Made by a program: the position numbers and the translations under genes
DNA from: Silvanigrellales bacterium
GTDB taxonomy: Bacteria > Bdellovibrionota_B > Oligoflexia > Silvanigrellales > Silvanigrellaceae
Direction of reading: 5' to 3'
Length of the DNA: 13,466 nucleotides
Assembly: GCA_028285285.1 (NCBI GenBank)
Contig: JANQPW010000702.1
Coordinates: forward strand, 1-13,466
The notes under the pieces: generated by a model
Database searches by the model: none
Told to the model about the DNA's origin: nothing
The model's input: the letters and a program-made list of their open reading frames with translations, nothing else
Part shown: positions 8,701-13,466 of the stretch, in pieces
Numbering within the stretch: the stretch's first letter is position 1
How the letters are laid out: each line of letters begins with the position of its first letter

Positions 8701-9597
8701 TCGTGTGGCATAGGTGCTCGCCAGTTCGGCCTTGAGCTGCGCGATGGAATCCTTGATGGTTTCCGACTCAAGGCGATTGATTTCCTCATTTGTTCCTTGA
8801 AGCTCTGAGCTGAGGTTCAGAATCTGTTCCTCGTGCTTGGCCTGCATTTTCAGACCCGCAGATATTTTTCGATCGAGTTCTTCCATCTCCAGAAGACTAT
8901 CAGATTGATTTTTGAAGAGGGCTTCGCGTGTGGCGTAGTTGTTCTCCAAGTCGCTTTTGATGGTCTGGAGTTCGTCTTCTGAAGCGGCTATGCGAGCTGT
9001 GAGGGCGGCCACTCGCTCTGACTCAGTTTTGATCTTTTGCTCTGCTGCGGCAATGGTTCGCTCAAGCTTCGCGATTTCCAGGGCGTTCTTTTCTCGCTCT
9101 TTGGAGAGGTCGGCTTTCTTTGCGTAGCTCTCATCGATCTCGGCCCGGAGTGTGTCAATTCTCTGGTTGAGGGTTTGACCCGATTGGTCGAGTTCTCCGC
9201 GAAGTGTTTCTATGGCGTTTTTGAAAAGCTCGTCTTGGTCTTCAAGGGCCTTGACTCGTTTTTCCAATTCCGAAATTCTGTTGCCCAGTGTTTCCTCTAC
9301 TGAGGCAATTTGCTTCTCGAGCTCTTCATCTTTGAGCTTCAAGGCTGTGATTTCTTCGCCAATATCGGCGAGTGATTCTGCGATGAGGTCGTCCGACTGT
9401 CGCTGTTGTGTTCTTATGCTCGCCAAGTTGTCTTCAGCAACTTGGCTCTGCGGCGACTCTATGGAGTCAATTTTTTTCAAGCTGTTGATGCGTTCGGCAC
9501 CTTGAAATCCTGGCTCTTCTCCGGTGCAGCCAGGGAGAGACGAAACTCCCATGGTTGCACACAACCCGAGTAAAAGCCCCTTTGCGGACGTTTTCAT
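5704..9597 (-). CDS. Giant coiled-coil lipoprotein with C-terminal RTX/FrpC-like calcium-binding module
   Basis: 1297 residues from ATG 9597, chosen because AGGAG lies six bases upstream and because it starts directly with a lipoprotein signal: MKTSAKGLLLGLCATMGVSSLPGC, lipobox L-P-G, Cys 24. A start 26 codons further up would bury the signal. Residues about 45-640 are almost continuous heptad-type coiled coil, including three copies of a YA(T/K)(R/K)xxL motif at Tyr 158, 221 and 296. Residues about 640-775 form a globular insert with two Cys, followed by a second coiled coil to about 905. Residues about 930-1130 are a beta-rich region of unknown type. Residues 1133-1230 hold four calcium-type loops: DLDGDG (1134-1139), DKNNNGKIDNGSELFG (1159-1174), DSNGDGLINSKD (1197-1208) and DHNLNGQSEASE (1219-1230). 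The order FDLDGDG...GW...LAIDKNNNGKIDNGSELFGE...FDSNGDG...LKVWFD matches the conserved C-terminal block known from RTX/FrpC-type secreted proteins. No RTX nonapeptide repeats are present. It is likely a fibre-like, calcium-binding surface protein; its binding partner is unknown. Confidence 0.9.
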   Translation of the reverse strand: MKTSAKGLLLGLCATMGVSSLPGCTGEEPGFQGAERINSLKKIDSIESPQSQVAEDNLASIRTQQRQSDDLIAESLADIGEEITALKLKDEELEKQIASVEETLGNRISELEKRVKALEDQDELFKNAIETLRGELDQSGQTLNQRIDTLRAEIDESYAKKADLSKEREKNALEIAKLERTIAAAEQKIKTESERVAALTARIAASEDELQTIKSDLENNYATREALFKNQSDSLLEMEELDRKISAGLKMQAKHEEQILNLSSELQGTNEEINRLESETIKDSIAQLKAELASTYATRDELRKLQIAQSQVRNNLKLLNSEIFGEADFNILQEQDPGFKSRIDKLEEAMKVANRRIAKNESGIAANQALIADLQKARDTYKAQFEEYKGEVQKKMRACKAMLKAADARAFEEIKNLHESMAKMNATIALGEESLAKLTRDTLQKLEKGNSERNEIQLALSQMVSDRQDYESAMNKELEGISQELSRVKEKADAAHSMAVQNSQNLERVGDSLSALTGQVKDVQTQVNTLKDSFTARLSKVESSVEEMLGDRTPAEFAQAFQQTVTEVETVQLKLAAMDKSFEARVMDATGAKFQAMNDRLAAVKTIQDAMRRDLPLVKKVVQDFSSQLAEVKETVVDTIAPFQAQQGSVAFSMEASFKAEVEVHCTSSIEDADFANAFQLDYFSLFSTLYAEALIYGHRSSEEHDIAFHEVQGMTQSTSIFGRSISSMLQVSALGQNSDADEEGSAQCLAKIEEWAKNLLHTAEGSPLQILLSNSETLKAQVRTLATLAQGAQDALKKIETTLAKDMPELIAELQTLVAQHMEDLIKLEARVDLLSERMEEEAQAAKNLRKAQLAMEGNTADAIETGVRNMEEAFDRVKDELNSLHEEFDLFQAKQTGTNSDLYSMIAALAVRVGAEKIAKDARRKSIPGLREDIALPPIEGTVGGLGIHFVGHYYANTTKKKGLGIGCFKNRNKISQDVRWYDKKGCAVNMRRTPLKLKSALLAAGLKARVVYSGVSRLVVSVKLKRDKEFRVSHDYRLRATNEEAVSDKVDFVAGDWVQGIADLDVSETVAGFGTKRKEFRTIKLTAYGADEEFLDEVQWDIKLYSPILLNFAGNAGIPTIQAMNSSVKFDLDGDGIKEKTGWPIVRSSAGFLAIDKNNNGKIDNGSELFGEAFHIESINRRATNGFEALRSFDSNGDGLINSKDKRFGELKVWFDHNLNGQSEASELLTLTEAKVTTLSTEYREVEDESLRAKSVLDNDHRYSAKFWGPKTCGPEGCTAFDIFFSKVEEMASK
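6008..6201 (-). other. EF-hand-type calcium module of the coiled-coil lipoprotein (first to third loops)
   Basis: This encodes residues from F1133 (FDLDGDGIKEKTGW) through the second loop DKNNNGKIDNGSELFG to the start of the third, DSNGDGLINSKD, where Asp, Asn and Gly sit at the alternating positions that bind calcium. The fourth loop (DHNLNGQSEASE) lies just downstream at about 5908-5943. The block as a whole spans about 5908-6201. Calcium binding is inferred from residue pattern only. Confidence 0.7.
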
Positions 9598-9603
9598 GCG
9601 ATT

Positions 9604-9608
9604 CTCCT
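9604..9608 (-). promoter_or_regulatory. Ribosome binding site deciding start at 9597
   Basis: AGGAG on the minus strand, six bases upstream of ATG 9597. It fixes the start of the coiled-coil lipoprotein at the methionine that begins a typical lipoprotein signal, rather than the more upstream in-frame ATG at 9675. Confidence 0.75.
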
Positions 9609-9798
9609 GATGTCGGTGTCTTTCGTTGCCGACAAAAGGATCGGAATTCGGGTGAGCGAAGTTGAAATTAGCCAAAAATGGCCCTGATTTTCAGAAGTTC
9701 CTCATTCGGGCCGATCTGGCCGCCAAAGCGTTTCGGGCAATTGCCGAAAAAAGTGCTCAAAGTTTGTAAACATTGGAGGAGGGCGCGCTTCAAATAAT

Positions 9799-9820
9799 GA
9801 ACGAACTGTTCAGTTAGTTC
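9799..9820. repeat. 22-bp near-perfect palindrome at the end of the glutaredoxin gene
   Basis: Ten of eleven base pairs match around a two-base centre (GAAC-GA-ACTG / CAGT-TA-GTTC). It covers the glutaredoxin stop codon. On the minus strand it is followed by ATTATTT, a weak T-rich stretch, so it may act as a poor terminator or as a protein-binding site. It lies about 200 bp upstream of the coiled-coil lipoprotein start. The rest of the 9598-9813 gap contains a TTTCGG/CCGAAA hairpin (9731-9749) without a usable T-tract. I see no convincing sigma-70 promoter in it. Confidence 0.45.
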
Positions 9821-10116
9821 ACCATTTCCTTGAGCTCGCCCGATTTGTACATTTCCATGACAATGTCGGCTCCACCGATGAACTCGCCGTTGACGTAGAT
9901 CTGTGGGGAAGTGGGCCAGCTGTTCAACTTTGACAGCGTTTCCCAAAGCTCGCGATCTTGATCCATGTCTTCTGTTTCATAGGGCACTTCCAGTTGGTTG
10001 AACACGTTGATCACGCGAGCTGAGAAGCCACAGCGGGGGGCTTCTTTTGAGCCGCGCATGAAGATCATCACTTTGTTGTCGGCCACTTTTTTTTCAATTG
10101 TGCTTTTCCAGTCCAT
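9814..10116 (-). CDS. grxD: Monothiol glutaredoxin, CGFS type (Grx4/GrxD)
   Basis: 100 residues, full length for a single-domain bacterial monothiol glutaredoxin. The active motif is CGFS at Cys29-Ser32 within RGSKEAPRCGFS, replacing the dithiol CPYC of classical glutaredoxins. The glutathione-binding features follow: WPTSPQIYVNGEFIGGADIV, with the cis-Pro in T-S-P (Pro71) and the GG-x-D segment (81-84); Ala83 is where many relatives have Cys or Ser. Proteins of this family bind a glutathione-ligated [2Fe-2S] cluster as homodimers or with BolA partners and pass it to target proteins in the cytoplasm. AAGGA lies eight bases upstream of the ATG. It follows bolA by 15 bp and is the last gene of the E1-bolA-grxD operon, a context that strongly supports a Grx4-BolA pair. 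Confidence 0.95.
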   Translation of the reverse strand: MDWKSTIEKKVADNKVMIFMRGSKEAPRCGFSARVINVFNQLEVPYETEDMDQDRELWETLSKLNSWPTSPQIYVNGEFIGGADIVMEMYKSGELKEMVN

Positions 10117-10131
10117 GATTCAGTTCCTTCT

Positions 10132-10398
10132 CTAGAAAAATCGAGGTTTGTCTTTTTCCACTTCCCACTGGGACGTGGTGTAGGCTTTGATGGTGAGTGC
10201 GTGCACCTCTTCGGTGGCCAACTCCGGCTTGAACAGGTCCATGACCATGCGGTGACGCTTCAGCAAGGGCACGCCCTGAAACTCCTCTGAAACAACGATC
10301 ACACTGTAGTGGTCCGTTCCCCCGGAAAACTCGGTGACCTCAACAAATTCGCTTTTCAGTCCGGACTCAATTCGCTGTTTCACATCAGCTGGGAGCAT
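10132..10398 (-). CDS. bolA: BolA-family protein (IbaG/BolA-like)
   Basis: 88 residues from ATG 10398, with AAGGA eight bases upstream. A GTG further up (10443) would overlap the end of the E1 gene and adds residues not expected for the family, so I rejected it. The sequence shows the BolA core: DVKQRIESGLKSEFVEVTEFSGGTDHYSVIVVSEEFQGVPLLKRHRMVMDLF and then EVHALTIKAYTTSQWE. The His in RHRMV and HAL and the DHY motif are typical, and the invariant His serves as a cluster ligand in Grx-BolA heterodimers. The family acts in the cytoplasm with monothiol glutaredoxins in Fe-S carriage or iron-status sensing. It sits 32 bp after E1 and 15 bp before the glutaredoxin gene. The exact subclass (BolA versus IbaG/YrbA) is not settled. 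Confidence 0.92.
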   Translation of the reverse strand: MLPADVKQRIESGLKSEFVEVTEFSGGTDHYSVIVVSEEFQGVPLLKRHRMVMDLFKPELATEEVHALTIKAYTTSQWEVEKDKPRFF

Positions 10399-10406
10399 GA
10401 CCGTGT

Positions 10407-10411
10407 TCCTT
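10407..10411 (-). promoter_or_regulatory. Ribosome binding site for bolA
   Basis: AAGGA on the minus strand, eight bases before ATG 10398. It supports the shorter BolA start over the upstream GTG at 10443. Confidence 0.55.
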
Positions 10412-10430
10412 TTTAGTTGAACTTCTTCTT

Positions 10431-12929
10431 TCAGAATCCACACCCTTTGGTCGATTCCAAGGGCCGTTTCAATTCAGGGAAAGACCCTGGATCTTGTTCT
10501 CGCATCATTTGGTAGCAAAGTTCAAGCAAATCCTCGGCATTTGGCTTGCAATAGTAGTCACCGTCAGACGCGTAGGCCGCTCGGTTGGGCTGAGCTGAAA
10601 GGGTTCGAGGTCGCAGATCGAGCCACTCAAAGGCCCGCTGTTTTTCGAGAACCTCCTGCATCATGTAGGCAGTGGCCCCGCCGGGGACGTCTTCATCAAA
10701 GAAAATCACAGCATTGGTTTTTTGCAGAGACGTTTTGATGATCTCATAGCGATCGAAGGGCAGAAGTGTTTGCACATCTATGATTTCTAATGAAATTCCC
10801 ATGTTTTCTGAGGCGAAGGCGGCAGCTTCCTGGGCAACGCGGCAGCAGGCCCCATAGGTGACCACGGTGATATCGCTGCCTTCACGCAGAATTTCGGGAA
10901 CCCCCAAGGGCACTTGGAAAGTGCCCACATTGTCAGGAATGGCTTCTTTCAAGCGGTAGCCGTTGAGAACCTCGATGACCAGGGCTGGATTGTCTGACCG
11001 CAGCAACACGTTGTACATGCCAGCGGCTTGGGTCATGTTCCGAGGCACACAAACATAGAGACCACGAACAGCACCCAAGATCATGGCAATGGGAGAGCCC
11101 GTGTGCCAGATGCCCTCCAGGCGGTGCCCCTTGGTGCGGATGATCACCGGGCACTTCTGCGCCCCAGCGGTGCGGTAGTGTGTGGTGGCCAGATCATCTG
11201 ACATCACCTGCAGGGCGTAGATCAGATAGTCAAGGTACTGAATGTCGACCAAAGGGCGAAGCCCCCGGAGAGCAGCTCCAATGCCCTGGCCCAAGATGGT
11301 GGCCTCGCGAATGCCGGTGTCGCTCACACGGAGGTCTCCAAACTTCGCATTGAGGCCTTCAAAGACGAGATTCACATCTCCCATTTTGCCCACGTCTTCG
11401 CCCAAGGCGAAGAACCGAGGGTTGGTCTCAAAGTGGTGCTCGAAGCACTTGAGCAGGACCTTGCGACCGTCTTCGCTCTGGTCGGCGGCGTTGGAGTACG
11501 TTGGGGCCACAGCACGGAGCTGAAGCGGGCTCTCTGTGGACTCACTGTGAAGGTGAGAGTTGAAGCGACGGTGGTTCGTTTCGCGCATTGTCACAAGAAG
11601 ATCATCAAGTGCCGCCCGTGCTTCAGGGGGTTCTTGGGCGCAGAGCAGTTGGGCTTTGTGGAGAGCAGCCTGCACCTGACGCCGGTATGTGGTGCCTGCA
11701 CGTGCTTTTTTCAGCCCAGAGGCAAGGTCGGAAACAAGAGCAGCCCGGGCAGAGCTCACGCCTTCTGAAAGCCCATGGAGAACCGAAACTGCCTGATCGA
11801 GCTCTTCCTTAATGGGTTTCTGATAGGCTTCCCAGGCCCGAGCACGGGCCGCGTTCACTTCTTTTTGGCACTCAGCTTCGAGCTCATCAAGGGTTTTGGC
11901 TGTCGCAATCTTTTCGGCAATCATCCACTTGCGCATTTGCGCCAGGCAGCAGTACTCGCTCTCCCACTGCAGTCTTTCTTTAGACTTGTAACGTTCATGG
12001 CTGCCACTTGTGGAGTGACCTTGGGGTTGGGTCACATCCACCACATGCATCAGCGCGGGCTTGTGCATGCGCCGTACCTGGAACGACACGCTTTGGTAGG
12101 CGTCTACGATTTCGGGATAGTCCCAAGCCTTTACTTTTTCAATCAAAAAACCCTCTCCAGCCTTGTCAGAGGCAAAGCCAGCAAGGGCGAGGGATATGGA
12201 GCCCCGATTGGTCTGGTGTTCTCGCGGAACAGAAATGCCATAGCCGTCGTCCCAAACGGACATCAGCAGAGGAACTTGAAGCACGCCTGCGGCGTTCATG
12301 GCCTCAAAAAACACACCTTCACTGGTGCTTGCGTCACCAATGGTGCCAAAGGCGATCTCATTGCCCTTTTCAGAAAATCCCATTTGGGCTTTCTTCAGAG
12401 CGGGTTCGTTGCGATAGAGCTTTGAGGCGTAGGCGAGGCCCAGCACACGGGCCATTTGCCCGGCCGTTGGGGAAATATCAGAGCTCGAGTTTTTCGTGGC
12501 CGTTTGGTCCACAAAGGAACCACTCGTATCGGTCAGTCTCGTGCCAAAGTGGGAGTTCATCATGCGGCCGGCTGAGGCTGGCTCCCTTTCGGGATCGGGA
12601 TCGGCATAGAGCTGAGCAAAAAACTGGTCAAGGGTGGTGAGCCCGGCCGCCAGCATGAAGGTTTGGTCTCGGTAGTATCCTGCTCGGAAGTCGCCCTTCT
12701 TGAAGGCCTTGGCCATGGCGATTTGCGGCAGCTCCTTTCCGTCTCCAAAGATCCCAAACTTTGCTTTTCCAGTGAGAACCTCTTTTCGCCCCAAAAGGCT
12801 GGCAGCTCGGCTGGAAAAGGCCAGCCGATAGTCGGCAATGATCTCGTCTGGCGCGATCGTGATCTTGCTTCGCGGGAGCAAGATGCCCCGCTTTTTTGAA
12901 GATGAAGATGCGGTGGTCTGTTTTTTCAT
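10431..12929 (-). CDS. Fused alpha-beta E1 component of a branched-chain-type 2-oxo acid dehydrogenase
   Basis: 832 residues from ATG 12929 (MKKQTTASSSSKKRG). ATG 12992 is an in-frame alternative, and neither has a strong ribosome site. The alpha half (about 30-370) carries RLAFSSRAASLLGRKEVLTG, the thiamine diphosphate motif GDASTSEG (198-205) ending at DDGYGIS (227-233), and the loop GHSTSGSHERY (304-314). A helical linker (about 370-480) leads to the beta half (about 485-830), which has GEDVGKMGDVN (Glu511), RVSDTGIRE, GHRLEGIWHTGSP and FFDEDVPGGATAYM. Separate E1 alpha and E1 beta subunits are about 330-400 residues each, so this is a natural fusion. It decarboxylates a branched-chain 2-oxo acid with thiamine diphosphate and passes the acyl group to lipoyl-E2; the substrate is inferred from family similarity. 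E2 and E3 genes are not in the window. It is the first gene of an operon with bolA and grxD. Confidence 0.95.
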   Translation of the reverse strand: MKKQTTASSSSKKRGILLPRSKITIAPDEIIADYRLAFSSRAASLLGRKEVLTGKAKFGIFGDGKELPQIAMAKAFKKGDFRAGYYRDQTFMLAAGLTTLDQFFAQLYADPDPEREPASAGRMMNSHFGTRLTDTSGSFVDQTATKNSSSDISPTAGQMARVLGLAYASKLYRNEPALKKAQMGFSEKGNEIAFGTIGDASTSEGVFFEAMNAAGVLQVPLLMSVWDDGYGISVPREHQTNRGSISLALAGFASDKAGEGFLIEKVKAWDYPEIVDAYQSVSFQVRRMHKPALMHVVDVTQPQGHSTSGSHERYKSKERLQWESEYCCLAQMRKWMIAEKIATAKTLDELEAECQKEVNAARARAWEAYQKPIKEELDQAVSVLHGLSEGVSSARAALVSDLASGLKKARAGTTYRRQVQAALHKAQLLCAQEPPEARAALDDLLVTMRETNHRRFNSHLHSESTESPLQLRAVAPTYSNAADQSEDGRKVLLKCFEHHFETNPRFFALGEDVGKMGDVNLVFEGLNAKFGDLRVSDTGIREATILGQGIGAALRGLRPLVDIQYLDYLIYALQVMSDDLATTHYRTAGAQKCPVIIRTKGHRLEGIWHTGSPIAMILGAVRGLYVCVPRNMTQAAGMYNVLLRSDNPALVIEVLNGYRLKEAIPDNVGTFQVPLGVPEILREGSDITVVTYGACCRVAQEAAAFASENMGISLEIIDVQTLLPFDRYEIIKTSLQKTNAVIFFDEDVPGGATAYMMQEVLEKQRAFEWLDLRPRTLSAQPNRAAYASDGDYYCKPNAEDLLELCYQMMREQDPGSFPELKRPLESTKGCGF

Positions 12930-12992
12930 TGTCTTTGTCACACTTATTCGAGGAGTTCGGGTCACGCACAATGATTCATACCAGTTCAGCAT

Positions 12993-13124
12993 GGTTTTTC
13001 AATGCTATCTCATGTAACATCTCGGTATTAAAAGGATGTAGTCAATTTTTTATAAATACATAAAGCATCTCAAGGCGACCCCTTGGCCTGCCGATACCCT
13101 GGAGGCTTAGAGGAGGAGAGCTGA
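12993..13124. promoter_or_regulatory. Divergent promoter region with overlapping face-to-face elements
   Basis: Short AT-rich gap between the E1 operon (minus) and a lipoprotein gene (plus). Minus strand: -35 TTTATA (13051-13056), 18-base spacer, -10 TTTAAT (13027-13032, five of six matches to consensus). Plus strand: -35 TTAAAA (13028-13033), 17-base spacer, -10 TATAAA (13051-13056, five of six). The two promoters therefore occupy practically the same DNA in opposite directions. TTGACT on the minus strand (13040-13045) is an alternative -35. These are consensus matches by eye only. Confidence 0.35.
13111..13116 (+). promoter_or_regulatory. Strong ribosome binding site deciding GTG start at 13125
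   Basis: AGGAGG, an exact Shine-Dalgarno core, eight bases upstream of GTG 13125. The codon just before the GTG in this frame is TGA, so the frame can only start here or later. Confidence 0.8.
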
Positions 13125-13466
13125 GTGAAGCCAAACGGGCGAAGGTCCGCCCCAATTTTGTGCGCTGTTTCTTTGTTTTTCTGTGCTGCGACTCAGCCAT
13201 CTTGTGGTGGTAGCCAGGGCAAATTTGAAGGTTCCAGACAACCTGTTTTGCAAGAAGACGAGCTTGTGGCTGCTCAACCACCAGCTCAAACGGCACCAAC
13301 CGTGCCCCTTCCTCAGGAAAAACCTCAGGGGTGTGCGGAAGCTCTCCCCGCTCCGTCTCTCCAAGAGGCGTTGACCGTTTCAGAGCCAGCACCCGCCGTG
13401 CAAGGAAGCGAGGTGTCCCTTTCCTTTCCTCAAACTTGCGTGTGGCGGGAAACCATTGTGCACGAG
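13125..13466 (+). CDS. N-terminal part of a proline/glutamine-rich lipoprotein (continues beyond window)
   Basis: 114 codons are open from GTG 13125 to the right edge without a stop. The start is fixed by an exact AGGAGG eight bases upstream and an in-frame TGA immediately before it. The N-terminus MKPNGRRSAP is basic, followed by the hydrophobic ILCAVSLFFCAAT and then QPSC-GGSQ. This reads as a lipoprotein signal with Cys at residue 27, although the lipobox (Q-P-S) is atypical and Cys20 cannot be excluded. Residues about 35-95 are rich in Pro, Gln, Ala and Glu (for example QPPAQTAPTVPLPQEKPQG), a flexible spacer that lifts a domain off the membrane. The last residues seen (SEVSLSFPQTCVWRETIVHE) look like the start of a folded beta domain. 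The family is not recognisable from this fragment. It is transcribed away from the E1 operon. Confidence 0.8.
   Translation, partial: MKPNGRRSAPILCAVSLFFCAATQPSCGGSQGKFEGSRQPVLQEDELVAAQPPAQTAPTVPLPQEKPQGCAEALPAPSLQEALTVSEPAPAVQGSEVSLSFPQTCVWRETIVHE

Noticed and set aside
9598..9675. N-terminal extension of the coiled-coil lipoprotein to ATG 9675
   Set aside because: It would place 26 polar residues before the lipoprotein signal, while ATG 9597 has an ideal AGGAG site and starts the signal directly.
9731..9749. TTTCGG/CCGAAA hairpin with adjacent run of A/T as a terminator
   Set aside because: On the minus strand the T-run precedes the hairpin and on the plus strand an A-run follows it, so neither strand has the hairpin-then-U order of an intrinsic terminator.
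10399..10443. Longer BolA start at GTG 10443
   Set aside because: It overlaps the E1 stop, lacks a ribosome site and adds residues outside the BolA domain.
11775..12425. 216-codon plus-strand open frame
   Set aside because: Fully antisense to the conserved E1 alpha region including the thiamine diphosphate motif; no recognisable protein features.
13042..13392. 116-codon minus-strand open frame upstream of the E1 gene
   Set aside because: It covers the divergent promoter region and lies antisense to the lipoprotein gene starting at 13125, which has the better start, ribosome site and signal peptide.

Overview
The window looks like chromosome from a Gram-negative bacterium with a rich lipoprotein surface, most likely a member of Bdellovibrionota (Bdellovibrio/Oligoflexia type) or a neighbouring deltaproteobacterial group. 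The reasons are: a fused alpha-beta 2-oxo acid dehydrogenase E1 of the kind common in Bacteroidota and Bdellovibrionota; a CGFS monothiol glutaredoxin next to a BolA protein; several large lineage-specific lipoproteins and a predicted outer-membrane barrel; and base composition near 50% GC. The taxonomic call is inference. No tRNA, rRNA, CRISPR array, insertion sequence or phage integrase was seen.

Layout, left to right. (1) 1-1210, minus: a lipoprotein with a fibronectin-III-like segment and an acidic repetitive tail, cut by the left edge. (2) 1507-2094, plus: a Crp/Fnr-family regulator with a GTG start, divergent from (1). (3) 9597 down to 2057, minus: three envelope genes in a row. These are a 1297-residue lipoprotein (long coiled coils, a globular insert, and a C-terminal module of four calcium-type loops like that in RTX/FrpC proteins), a 721-residue lipoprotein with Ig-like C-terminal segments, and a 465-residue exported protein with a predicted beta-barrel. 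The last two overlap by 16 bp. The last also overlaps the 3' end of the regulator gene by 38 bp. (4) 12929 down to 9814, minus: a compact operon of fused E1, BolA and Grx4-type glutaredoxin with gaps of 32 and 15 bp. (5) 13125 to the right edge, plus: the start of another lipoprotein gene, divergent from the E1 operon.

The genes form two functional blocks. The E1-bolA-grxD operon joins a lipoate-dependent dehydrogenase component to an Fe-S carrier pair, which fits the known dependence of lipoate synthesis on Fe-S delivery. The three-gene envelope block is the best candidate for something undescribed: a tethered fibre-like, probably calcium-binding surface protein, a second Ig-like lipoprotein and an outer-membrane partner. 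Its function cannot be read from the sequence; adhesion or cell-cell contact is a hypothesis. Both genes cut by the window edges have convincing starts and ribosome binding sites.
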